Source of the DNA: CAVRZY01 sp963725415
Lineage (GTDB): Bacteria > Acidobacteriota > Terriglobia > Bryobacterales > Bryobacteraceae
Assembly (NCBI GenBank): GCA_963725415.1
Contig: CAVRZY010000186.1
Span: 3,600 to 67,599, forward strand
Direction: 5' to 3'
DNA: 64,000 bases
Shown: positions 1-8,400 of the stretch, piece after piece
How positions within the stretch are numbered: the stretch's first letter is position 1
How the letters are laid out: each line of letters begins with the position of its first letter
Notes under the pieces: generated by a model
What the model was told of the DNA's origin: nothing
The model's database searches: none
The model's input: the letters and a program-made list of their open reading frames with translations, nothing else
Made by a program: the position numbers and the translations under genes

Positions 1-2
1 TC

Positions 3-1304
3 TTGTCATTTCATTGGATCATCGCGGTAATCCTATTCACTGCCGTCATTTCCGGTACCGCAGTGCGATTAATATATACCGGCAAGATGTATCGCTGGCA
101 ACGTGAGCAGACATCCACGGAACGGCAAGCCGGATACCTCAATTGGATGCTCACCGACAGCAGCCACGCCAAGGAAATCCGCCTGTTTGACCTTGGACCT
201 CTGTTCATGCGCCGGTTTCGCGATATCCGCCGGAAACTCCGCAAGGGAAGACTGGCCATCACGCGCAGGCGTTCCATCGCTGATTTTGCGGCTCAGACCT
301 TTGCCACCGCGGCCATCTACGGTTCGTATGCTTATGTTGCTTATCAGGCGATGTGGGGGAAGATCACGTTGGGCGATCTGGTGATGTATTATCAGGCATT
401 TCAGCGCGTACAGGGATCTCTTCAGGGGATATTGGGCAGTCTGGCAGGACTGTATGAAGACAACCTGTTCCTTTCCAATCTCTACGAGTTCCTTGATCTG
501 AAACGTACAGTCATCGAACCGGTTCATGCCAGACCTGTGCCTCAGCCGATGCAACGCGGTATCGTGCTTGACCATGTGAGTTTTCAGTATCCCGCAGGCA
601 CCAGAAAGGTTTTTGAGGATATTTCCCTCACCATCCGGCCGGGAGAAGTGGTGGCTTTGGTGGGTGAGAATGGCTCGGGTAAGACGACTTTGATCAAGTT
701 GTTGTGTCGATTGTACGATCCGACAGGCGGGACCATTACCATCGACGGGGTAGATCTACGCCAGTTTGAAACAAAAGCGTTAAGACACGAAATCGCCATC
801 ATTTTTCAGGACTATGTACACTACCACCTGACGGCCCGAGAGAACATCTGGTTTGGGAATACCGCCCTTCCGCCCGACCATGAACGTGTCATCGCCGCTG
901 CGCGCCGCTCGGGGGCTGACGATGTCATCAGCGCGTTGCCTCATGGCTATGAAACGATTCTGGGAAAGTGGTTCGAGGACGGGGAAGAACTGAGCATTGG
1001 TGAGTGGCAGAAAGTGGCCCTGGCCCGCGCCTTCATGCGCGATGCACAGATCATCGTGCTTGACGAACCGACAAGCTCTATGGACGCCAAGGCGGAATAT
1101 GAGGTCTTCCAGAGTTTTCGCCAACTGGTGTCCGGTCGAACAGCCATCCTGATCAGTCATCGCTTTTCCACCGTCCGGATGGCTGACCGCATTTATGTGC
1201 TGAAGCATGGAAGCATCATCGAAGGCGGCACCCACGAAGAATTGATCAACCGCCAGGGTGTTTACGCCGGCCTCTTTGAGAAGCAAGCCCGGTCCTATCG
1301 TTAG
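3..1304 (+). CDS. ABC exporter, fused membrane and ATPase domains (5' end outside window)
   Basis: ATP-driven exporter half-transporter, probably exporting a peptide or lipid-like substrate across the inner membrane. The visible 433 residues hold the end of the membrane domain (hydrophobic segments near 5-25 and 95-150) and a complete nucleotide-binding domain: Walker A GENGSGKTT (221-229), a variant signature LSIGEWQ (330-336, where LSGGQ is usual), Walker B IIVLDEPTS (350-358) and the switch His in ISHRFST (about 386). Typical exporters have about 580-600 residues, so roughly 150 N-terminal residues lie before the window; the TTG at position 3 is just the first possible codon, not a credible start. 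GC content is visibly lower than in the rest of the window. The next gene is a broken nucleotidyltransferase-like gene, a combination known from lasso-peptide and related RiPP clusters, so this may be the export gene of such a cluster (inference). Confidence 0.9.
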   Translation: MSFHWIIAVILFTAVISGTAVRLIYTGKMYRWQREQTSTERQAGYLNWMLTDSSHAKEIRLFDLGPLFMRRFRDIRRKLRKGRLAITRRRSIADFAAQTFATAAIYGSYAYVAYQAMWGKITLGDLVMYYQAFQRVQGSLQGILGSLAGLYEDNLFLSNLYEFLDLKRTVIEPVHARPVPQPMQRGIVLDHVSFQYPAGTRKVFEDISLTIRPGEVVALVGENGSGKTTLIKLLCRLYDPTGGTITIDGVDLRQFETKALRHEIAIIFQDYVHYHLTARENIWFGNTALPPDHERVIAAARRSGADDVISALPHGYETILGKWFEDGEELSIGEWQKVALARAFMRDAQIIVLDEPTSSMDAKAEYEVFQSFRQLVSGRTAILISHRFSTVRMADRIYVLKHGSIIEGGTHEELINRQGVYAGLFEKQARSYR

Positions 1305-1328
1305 CCGCAAGAGATGAAAGACTGAATC

Positions 1329-1610
1329 ATGAAAAAAAGAGAGGCTGGCAGACTTTTATGCGATTTTCTTTCAGGTCGAAAGATTCCGGAAGCCAGGTTG
1401 GAAAAATTATCGCCGGCTGATTGGAGAGAGACTGGTAGATTGGGCGACGCGTTTTAATGTAGGGGGGTTGTTTTATCGGGAAATAAAATCCCGAAACTTT
1501 CCGACTGAGCTCATCCCGATTGATGTTAGAAACAGAACTAGGGAAGCATACCGCAATATTGCGATTAGAAACACAAGTCTTTTTTTTGATGTCCAAAAAG
1601 TTCTTGGGTC
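1329..1610 (+). pseudogene. Remnant of a nucleotidyltransferase-like (NTP_transf_5-type) gene
   Basis: Starting at ATG 1329 the frame reads MKKREAGRLLCDFLSG... and reaches LSPADWRETGRLGDAF before a stop at 1455-1457. If one T is removed from the TTTT run at 1452-1455, the reading continues as NVGGLFYREIKSRN...RNIAIRNTSLFFDVQKVL. The order (leader, an 'LSPADW' segment, a 'gLFYREI' segment, then an 'RN..L..DV..vL' helix) is what I recall of the N-terminal part of the uncharacterised nucleotidyltransferase family PF14907; this rests on memory of the family, not on an alignment. The reading stops resembling the family around 1600-1610, where base composition changes and a DUF2809 sequence begins, so the catalytic part is absent. 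It lies 24 bp after the ABC exporter and was probably in its operon. Confidence 0.4.
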
Positions 1611-1628
1611 AACGGTTCCCTGGGCGGC

Positions 1629-1931
1629 GTGTTGTATGAGATTTTCTGGTGCCTGCTGATCTTCCTGTGCTTCCCCAGAACCAAGCCGCTGCGCATGGCA
1701 GGAATCGTTCTGACTGTCACCTGCCTGCTGGAGTTCCTCCAGCTCTGGCATCCCCCGTTCCTGGAAACGCTGCGGAGTTGCTTTCTGGGCAGAGCCCTGC
1801 TGGGAGCCACCTTCGCCTGGCTGGATTTCCCCCACTACTTAGCGGGCAGCCTGCTGGGATGGCTCTGGGTGGAGCGCCTGCGGCGGAAATTCTTTGGAAC
1901 TTTTCCCGCCCGCCAGCCGAATGTTGTATAG
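1629..1931 (+). CDS. DUF2809 family membrane protein, apparently 5'-truncated
   Basis: Small predicted inner-membrane protein of unknown function. Hydrophobic helices are visible near residues 3-16, 22-40, 50-65 and 66-82. The segment LLEFLQLWHPPFL followed by LRSCFLGRALLGATF and DFPHYLAGSLLGW matches the conserved core of DUF2809 (EF-Q, G-x-LLG-x-F, D-x-xxY-x-G). Family members are usually about 120-135 residues and start with a further helix; here the open frame can be read back only to about 1614 (GSLGGVLYEIF) before homology is lost at the junction with the nucleotidyltransferase remnant. GTG 1629 is therefore only the first available start and no convincing ribosome-binding site precedes it. 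Probably a truncated gene, which may not be expressed. Confidence 0.6.
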   Translation: MLYEIFWCLLIFLCFPRTKPLRMAGIVLTVTCLLEFLQLWHPPFLETLRSCFLGRALLGATFAWLDFPHYLAGSLLGWLWVERLRRKFFGTFPARQPNVV

Positions 1932-1951
1932 GGGCCGAGAGCTGACGGCGA

Positions 1952-2545
1952 ATGGACGACCGGAACCCCAGCGATGGCGACCTGCTGCGGCGGATGATGG
2001 CCGGCGATGAAGATGCCTTCACGGCGCTTTATCGCCGCCGCCAGGGCGGGGTGTACCGGTTCGCGCTCCAGATGAGCGGATCGCCGCCCATTGCCGAAGA
2101 GGTCACGCAAGAGGTTTTCATGACCTTGATACGCGAGGGGGCGAACTACGATCCGAGTCGCGGGACACTCGCGGCGTACCTGTACGGGATCGCGCGGAAT
2201 CATGTCCTGCGGTCTCTGGAACGGGAGCGTCTGGAGACCGCCAGCGAGATCCCCGAGCAGCCCAGCGGGGCCGAGGACGCGCTGGGGACTCTGACGCGCA
2301 CCCAGAGCATTGAGTCCGTGCGGGCTGCCGTGCTGGGCTTGCCCGCGCACTACCGCGAGGTGGTGGTGCTCTGCGAGCTGCACGAGATGGGCTACGCGGA
2401 GGCGGCCGCCGCCCTGGGCTGCGCCTTGGGAACTGTCCGGTCGCGGCTGCATCGGGCTCGCGAGCTGCTGGCCGAGAGACTCCGGCCCGTTCGGGAAGCC
2501 AATCGCGCCGGGGCGAAGGTCTGTCCGGCGAGGTGTTTGACATGA
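1952..2545 (+). CDS. ECF-family RNA polymerase sigma factor
   Basis: Alternative sigma factor that redirects RNA polymerase, presumably in response to an envelope signal passed by the next gene. The 197 residues contain region 2 (DEDAFTALYRRRQGGVYRFAL and EEVTQEVFM..., residues about 20-85, followed by YLYGIARNHVLRSLERER) and region 4 (residues about 125-180: LPAHYREVVVLCELHEMGYAEAAAALG with the helix-turn-helix ending GTVRSRLHRARELL). ATG 1952 is the first in-frame start and gives the usual ECF length. Its TGA overlaps the ATG of the anti-sigma gene (ATGA at 2542-2545), so the two are translationally coupled. Confidence 0.95.
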   Translation: MDDRNPSDGDLLRRMMAGDEDAFTALYRRRQGGVYRFALQMSGSPPIAEEVTQEVFMTLIREGANYDPSRGTLAAYLYGIARNHVLRSLERERLETASEIPEQPSGAEDALGTLTRTQSIESVRAAVLGLPAHYREVVVLCELHEMGYAEAAAALGCALGTVRSRLHRARELLAERLRPVREANRAGAKVCPARCLT

Positions 2546-3258
2546 ACTGTGAACGTTTCGAGACCGTTCTTCTCGACCTAGCGCGCCGGCAGACGCTGGA
2601 GGCTGGGATACGCGAGCGCGCGCTGGCTCACGCGGAATCCTGCGTGCGGTGCGCGGAGCGCCTCTCTGACCAGCAGCGGCTGACCGCCGAGTTGCGCGCT
2701 CTGGCTTCGAGTGTGGAAGAGATGCAGGCCCCGGCCCGCCTGGAGGCGGCTCTCCAGACAGCCTTCCGCGAGCGCACTGCCGCCTTGAGAAGACCGGGGA
2801 AGGCATGGCTGTGGAGGCAGCCGCGCTGGTATCTGGTGGCCGCCGGGGCGCTGCTGCTGGCCGTGGGTGGCGTGGTGCTGCTGGAGCGTGCCTCGTCGCC
2901 AGGAGGAACTGGTAAGACGGGGGTGGCTGGGGTGGTCAGGTCCGCCTCTTCCGAGCCGCAAGCGTTAGCGAGCGCTCCGCCCGCGGGCCCAGTTATCCCT
3001 CCAGCGCCGCCCCGGAAGCACCGCGTCACCCCCTCATCCGCACCGGATCGCGAACTGGCGACGGATTTCATCCCGCTGCTGTACGAGAGCAACCTGAGTG
3101 CAGAGGAAAGCGCTCATGTGGTGCGCATCAGTGTGCCTCGGACCACCCTGGCCTCGCTGGGCTTGCCGGTGAACGAGGATCGCGCCGCAGAGCCCGTCAA
3201 GGCCGATGTCATGCTGGGTGAGGACGGCGTGGCCCGAGCCATTCGCCTTGTACGGTGA
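2542..3258 (+). CDS. Zinc-finger anti-sigma factor, membrane-anchored
   Basis: Predicted partner that holds the preceding ECF sigma factor at the membrane. The N-terminal 45 residues contain the ZAS motif H30-x3-C34-x2-C37 (HAESCVRCAERL) typical of anti-sigma domains. A single transmembrane helix (WYLVAAGALLLAVGGVVLL, about residues 96-114) is followed by a Pro/Ser-rich linker and a periplasmic domain of about 80 residues without recognisable family (ATDFIPLLYESNLS...). The start is taken at ATG 2542, which overlaps the sigma stop codon; the GTG at 2533 is less likely. The periplasmic part could sense a signal, which is inference. Confidence 0.88.
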   Translation: MNCERFETVLLDLARRQTLEAGIRERALAHAESCVRCAERLSDQQRLTAELRALASSVEEMQAPARLEAALQTAFRERTAALRRPGKAWLWRQPRWYLVAAGALLLAVGGVVLLERASSPGGTGKTGVAGVVRSASSEPQALASAPPAGPVIPPAPPRKHRVTPSSAPDRELATDFIPLLYESNLSAEESAHVVRISVPRTTLASLGLPVNEDRAAEPVKADVMLGEDGVARAIRLVR

Positions 3259-3276
3259 AGCAGGTTGTGGCCTGTA

Positions 3277-3317
3277 GCCTGTAGCTTGTAGTCAGCAGGT
3301 CACCACAAGCTACAGGC
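3277..3317. repeat. 13-bp perfect inverted repeat, hairpin
   Basis: GCCTGTAGCTTGT (3277-3289) and ACAAGCTACAGGC (3305-3317) form a perfect 13-bp stem with a 15-nt loop between the anti-sigma gene and the secreted-protein gene. Partial copies of the same words (CCTGTAG, GACTACAAGCTT) surround it, suggesting a REP-like element. No T-run follows, so it is not a classical intrinsic terminator. Confidence 0.7.
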
Positions 3318-3349
3318 AACAGACTACAAGCTTAAGTTGAGGAGGAATC

Positions 3350-4261
3350 ATGAGAGCTATTCCATGCGTGCTTGCCATGCTGGCGAGCAGCATAACCGTG
3401 ACCGCACAAGCGCCCCCCGACCGGAGGGCGCCTGCAGCCATCCCCCATTCCGGCGGCGAGGCCGGCGTCGTCTTCCATGCTGTGCCCGGCGGCGAGGCGC
3501 AGATCAGTTGGGTTGCTGCTGAGATGGTTTTCGGCGGCAAGGTGGTCGAAGGTGCGCCCTTTTCGGCAGAAGCTGTCACCGAATCCACGCAGGTTCTCCA
3601 CGATGGCAACCGGATTGTCCGCAAGAGCACCGCTCTGGTGTATCGCGACAGCCAGGGACGTACGCGCCGCGAGCAAACCTTGAGCGGGGTAGGGCCCTGG
3701 GCAGCCGACGAGCCGTTCCAAAGCACTTTCATCGATGACCCCGTAGCCGGCGTGGGCTATATTCTCAACCCGCGCAGCCGCACGGCTCAGATGGCCAAAA
3801 CACTGCCCCGCGCCGCGATGCCGGGCCGGGGCGGCGGGGCGCCTGCCGCGGCAATGCCGGGTAGAGCCCGCGGTCCAGCGGGCGAGACCGTGCTGCCGGA
3901 CAAAGGGACCTTCACCCACCGATTGCCGGCCCAGACCCGCACCGAATCGCTCGGAACGCGCGTCCTAGAAGGCGTGACAGCCCAAGGTACCCACTCCACC
4001 GTGACTATTCCCGCCGGCCAGATCGGCAACGAGCGGCCCATCGAAACCGTTTCCGAACGTTGGTACTCGCCTGAGCTGCAAACCGTGGTGTTCAGCCAAC
4101 GCGACGATCCAATGTTCGGTCAGACGGTGTTCCGGCTGATCAACATCAATCGCAGCGAACCTGCCCAGGCGCTCTTCCAGGTGCCTCCGGATTACACCCT
4201 CAAGCAGGACCAGCGACGGCCTGTGGAGTTCATGGGAAGGAAACCCGGCGTCCCTAAGTAG
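3350..4261 (+). CDS. Secreted protein of unknown function downstream of ECF sigma operon
   Basis: A 303-residue protein with a signal peptide (MRAIPCVLAMLASSITVTAQA) and no transmembrane helix after it, so probably periplasmic. No family is recognised with confidence. The mature part has a segment ALVYRDSQGRTRREQTLSG (about residues 100-118), then SSTFID/DPVAGVGYILNP, a Pro/Ala/Gly-rich stretch (about 145-185) and a C-terminal part with ERWYSPELQTVVFSQRDDP. I recall similar proteins next to acidobacterial sigma/anti-sigma genes, so it may be part of that regulon. A strong AGGAGG ribosome-binding site at about 3340 supports ATG 3350. Confidence 0.75.
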   Translation: MRAIPCVLAMLASSITVTAQAPPDRRAPAAIPHSGGEAGVVFHAVPGGEAQISWVAAEMVFGGKVVEGAPFSAEAVTESTQVLHDGNRIVRKSTALVYRDSQGRTRREQTLSGVGPWAADEPFQSTFIDDPVAGVGYILNPRSRTAQMAKTLPRAAMPGRGGGAPAAAMPGRARGPAGETVLPDKGTFTHRLPAQTRTESLGTRVLEGVTAQGTHSTVTIPAGQIGNERPIETVSERWYSPELQTVVFSQRDDPMFGQTVFRLININRSEPAQALFQVPPDYTLKQDQRRPVEFMGRKPGVPK

Positions 4262-4288
4262 GGCTTGGCATCCCAGCGCAGGCCGGAG

Positions 4289-4419
4289 GCCCAGTGTCAC
4301 TTAGTTTTCGGCTCGGACAGGGGTGGGACAGGCCGTTTGGCCTGTCCAAGTCCCTGAAACAGGGAGAGGCAGGCGAAACCGCCTGCCCCACAGAAGGGCA
4401 AAACTGAGTGACATTGGGC
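4289..4419. repeat. Nested palindromic element (MITE/REP-like)
   Basis: The outer arms 4289-4308 and 4400-4419 are inverted copies of a 20-mer beginning GCCCARTGTCACT, with two mismatches. Inside lie three perfect small hairpins: GGACAGGCC/GGCCTGTCC (4326-4334/4339-4347), TCCCTG/CAGGGA (4351-4356/4360-4365) and GGCAGGCG/CGCCTGCC (4368-4375/4380-4387). No coding capacity. It sits between two convergent genes, so it could also stop transcription in both directions, but the outer inverted repeats suggest a mobile unit. Confidence 0.7.
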
Positions 4420-4441
4420 CGGTCGGGGCGGCCCGCGCCTC

Positions 4442-5374
4442 TCACTTCCTCCCAAACCCGAACAGCCGCAGCGCATTCAAACCGCGGATCTTCGCGCGAT
4501 CGGGCTCTGAGGCGAAGTCGAACATCCCCTCCAGCAGCGCGGCCTGTTTCTCGAATTCCCCCATGCTCATGCCCAAGCCACCCCAGATGATACGATCCCC
4601 CCCGAAGGCGTCAAACACCCGGCGCACCAGTGGCTTGACGTCCGAATGCGGGTACTCCTGCTGCGAAGAATAGGGCACCGCGGAATATTTCATATAGACG
4701 CGCGGCAGTTCGGCCAGCCTCAAGACTTCCTCGTATTCGGCAGCCGTACCCTGGCCGGCCCGAGCCAGATGATCGAGAACCACCGGCACCTTCCGGAATT
4801 CGGAGGCCAGCGCGAAGATCTGCGGCGCGTAGTAGGGTATGAAGTGCATCTGAATCGCCAGCCCCAGCGCTCCGGCCTGCTTCCAGGTGTCCCTTATCGC
4901 CGGAGCTCGCAGATCGCGGTCGCGAATCGGCCCCGAGGTTGTCGGTGGCGTTTTTGGATCGCGGTTCACGTGAATCCGCAGGGCCACAATCCGGCCCGGA
5001 AGCTTTCTCACGAGCGTCTCCATGCGCTGCGGCGTTTGCGGCGAAAGCGGGTCGAACAGGCAGGTCCCCTTGAAAAACCCCCGCGACGGTTCGTTCTCGA
5101 AGCAATACTCCAGATAGCGGTGATCGTCCTGGTAAGGTTCCGGATGCACGATCACCGCATGGTCGATCTTCGCCTCGCGCACGAACTTGACGTACTCCTC
5201 CAGTGTCTGCGCTGGCGGCCGGTAGGTTGCATTGGCATGATAGGGAAATCGCTGTGGATCGAACAGATGAATGTGCGTGTCAACCAGGATTCCCTTGGGC
5301 CTTGCACCCCACAGCGCCGGCGCCGCGCCCAGCGCCCCGGTGAGTAACTCTCTCCGCGATACTCTGTCGGCCAT
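4442..5374 (-). CDS. Amidohydrolase family protein (Amidohydro_2), Tat-exported
   Basis: TIM-barrel metal-dependent hydrolase or decarboxylase-like enzyme, 310 residues. The N-terminus SRRELLTGALGAAPA is a twin-arginine export signal. VDTHIHLFDP (H34-x-H36) is the first metal-binding motif of the PF04909 family, and later histidines in AVIVHP and VVLDHLARAG fit the barrel ligands; the segment IIWGGLGMSMGEF occupies the position of the usual 'fGSD.P' motif but lacks the Asp, which is unusual. Such proteins often act on lactones or aromatic acids; the substrate is unknown. Start at ATG 5372-5374 next to the Tat signal. Transcribed divergently from the helicase gene. Confidence 0.85.
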   Translation of the reverse strand: MADRVSRRELLTGALGAAPALWGARPKGILVDTHIHLFDPQRFPYHANATYRPPAQTLEEYVKFVREAKIDHAVIVHPEPYQDDHRYLEYCFENEPSRGFFKGTCLFDPLSPQTPQRMETLVRKLPGRIVALRIHVNRDPKTPPTTSGPIRDRDLRAPAIRDTWKQAGALGLAIQMHFIPYYAPQIFALASEFRKVPVVLDHLARAGQGTAAEYEEVLRLAELPRVYMKYSAVPYSSQQEYPHSDVKPLVRRVFDAFGGDRIIWGGLGMSMGEFEKQAALLEGMFDFASEPDRAKIRGLNALRLFGFGRK

Positions 5375-5444
5375 GGCGCTCAGTTTATCAGCTATGAGCC
5401 TTCAGTAATCACCCCTCAGCCTCGCTACACTGGGCTTGAGCGCC

Positions 5445-8400
5445 ATGTTCGACCCCCTCATCTCGGAGTGGTTCACCCGGCGGTTCGCCGCCCCCACCGA
5501 GCCGCAGGCGCTGGGCTGGCCGGAAATCCGGTCCGGGCGCGACGTTCTGATCTCCGCGCCCACCGGCTCCGGCAAGACCCTGGCGGCGTTTCTGATCTGC
5601 CTGGACCGCCTTCTCAGGCTGGCGCGCGCCGCCTCCCTGTCCGACCGAACCGAGGTGGTCTACGTCTCGCCGCTCAAAGCTCTGAGCAACGACATTCAGA
5701 AGAACCTCGAGGCGCCCCTGGCGGAGATTGCGGAACTGGCGGCTCAAAAAGGCATCACACTGCCGCGCATCCGAACCGCGGTTCGCACCGGCGATACGCC
5801 CGTTTGGGAGCGGCAGCAAATGCCCAAGCAGCCGCCTCACATCCTGGTGACCACGCCCGAATCGCTGTTCATCCTTCTGACCGCCGAGAAGAGCCGTCGG
5901 ATGCTCCGCACTACCGGTACCGTGATCGTGGATGAGATCCACGCGGTGGCCGGCGACAAGCGCGGCTCGCACCTGGCGCTTTCTCTGGCGCGGCTGGACG
6001 ATCTGGTCGAAAAGAGCGGCGGCGCCCGTCCCCAGCGCATCGGTCTCTCCGCCACCGTGCACCCGATCGAAGAGGTTGCCGCTTTCCTCAGTGAGGCCGC
6101 TCGCATCATCAACGTGGGCCATCGCCGGGAAATGGACCTGGCGGTTGAGGTCCCGCGCGACGAGCTGGGCCCGGTGGCCAGCAACGCTATGTGGTCCGAG
6201 ATCTACGACCGCATCGCGGAGCTGATCCGCGCGCATCGCACCACGCTGGTGTTCGTGAACACGCGCCGGCTGTCGGAGCGCGTGGCGCATCATCTGGTCC
6301 AGCGCCTGGGCGAGAAAGCGGTCCTACCACACCACGGCAGCCTCTCTCGCAGCCTGCGATTGACCGCTGAGCGGCTGCTCAAGAGCGGTGAGCTGCGCGC
6401 CGTCGTGGCCACCGCCTCGCTAGAGCTAGGCATCGACATCGGCTCGGTGGAGCTGGTCTGCCAGGTCGGTTCGCCGCGCTCGATTGTGGTGGCCCTCCAG
6501 CGCATCGGGCGTTCCGGTCACTGGATTGGCGCCCTGCCCAAGGGCCGCCTTTTCGCCACCTCTCGCGACGAGCTGATCGACTGCGCGGCCCTGGTGCGCG
6601 CGTTGCGCGCCGGCGAGCTGGACCGCCTGCGGATCCCCCAGGCCCCGCTGGACGTGCTGGCTCAGCAAATCGTCGCGGCGGCGGCCTGCGAGGAGTGGAG
6701 CGAGGAGGACTTGTTCGCGCTGGCCCGCCGCAGCTATCCCTACCGCCAGCTCGAGCGCGCCGACTTCGACGCCATCGTCTCCATCCTTTCAGAGGGGATC
6801 GCCACCTCGCGTGGCCGCAGCGGCGCTTATCTCCATCGCGATCGCATCAACGGGCGCGTGCGTGCCCGGCGCGGCGCCCGGCTGGCCGCCATCACCTCGG
6901 GTGGGGCGATTCCCGATTCGGCAAACTACCTGGTGGTCGCCGACCCGGAAGGCACTACCGTCGGCACGGTTGATGAAGAATTCGCCACCGAGAGCGTCTC
7001 CGGCGACGTCTTCCTGCTGGGCACCACCTCCTGGCGCATCCGCCGCATCGAGCCGGGCCGCGTCAGGGTCGAGAACGCGCACGGCGCTCCGCCCTCCATC
7101 CCCTTCTGGCGCGGCGAGGCCCCCGCCCGCACCATCGAGCTCTCGCAAGCGCGGGGGACATGCTTCAGCTTGTCCACCCAGACACCCGATGCGCTCGAAT
7201 TTTTCATGCGCGAGTGCGGCCTGGATCGACTGGGCGCCGAGCAGGCCGTGGCCTATCTGCGCGCGGGCCAGGCCGCCCTTGGCGCCATCCCCTCGAACCG
7301 CACCGTTATCGCCGAGCGCTTCTTCGACGAGGTCGGCGGCACCCAGCTCGTCCTGCATGCTCCGTTCGGCGCCCGCATCAACCGCGCCTGGGGGCTTGCG
7401 CTGCGCAGGCACATCTCTGAGTGCCTCGGTTTCGAACCGCAGGCCGCGGCCACCGACAACGGCATCCTGCTCTCCCTGGGCGAGCAACACGGGTTTCCGC
7501 TGGAGATCGTCTTCGAGTTTGTGAAGGCGGATACGGTCGAGCGCGTGCTTAGCGAGGCTGTGCTGGAGTCCCCCATGTTCACTGCCCGCTGGCGCTGGAA
7601 CGCCTCGCGCGCCCTGGCGGTGCTGCGGTTCGCGGGCGGGCGCAAGGTTCCCCTGCCCATCCAGCGCATGCGGGCCGAGGACCTGCTGGAGGCGGTGCTC
7701 CCCAGCCAGCCGGGCCATCCGCTGGTCCGAGAGACCATGGCCAACTGCCTCCACGAGGCCATGGATCTGGAGGGACTCAAATCCGTGCTCGCGGCAATCG
7801 AGGCCGGCGCTATCCGCACCATCGCGATCGACACCCCGGCCCCCTCGCCGTTTTCGCACGAGATCGTCAACGCCAATCCCTATGCCTATCTGGACGACGT
7901 GCCGCTGGAGGAACGCCGTGCTCGCGCCGTTCAGTTGCGGCGCACTCTCCCGGCCGATATGGTCGAGGGGGCCGGCGCGCTGGATCCTGAAATCATCGCC
8001 CAAGTTGGTGCGGACTCCTGGCCCCTGGTGCGGGATCCCGACGAGCTCCACGACGCGCTGCTCACCTTGATCACGCTGCCCCCGGTCCCAGAGTGGAAGG
8101 AACTCTTTAGCCAACTGGTCCAGGCGCGGCGCGCCTCCGAACTGTGCTGGGGAGACGCAATTTTTTGGGTGGCCGCCGAGCGTCTCGATACTGCTCGGGC
8201 AGCCCATGCTGCCAAAGACGAAACCTGCGCCGCCGCCATCCTCCGCGGGTGGCTTGAATCCAGCGGCCCCGCTCGCGCCTCCGAGCTTGCGGCGCGGCTG
8301 GCCCTGCCGCGGGCACTCGTCGAGCTGGCGCTCACACGGCTCGAAGCTGAGGGACAGGTCCTGCGCGGCCAGTTCACCGCCCCGGCAGTGCCCGGCGAAC

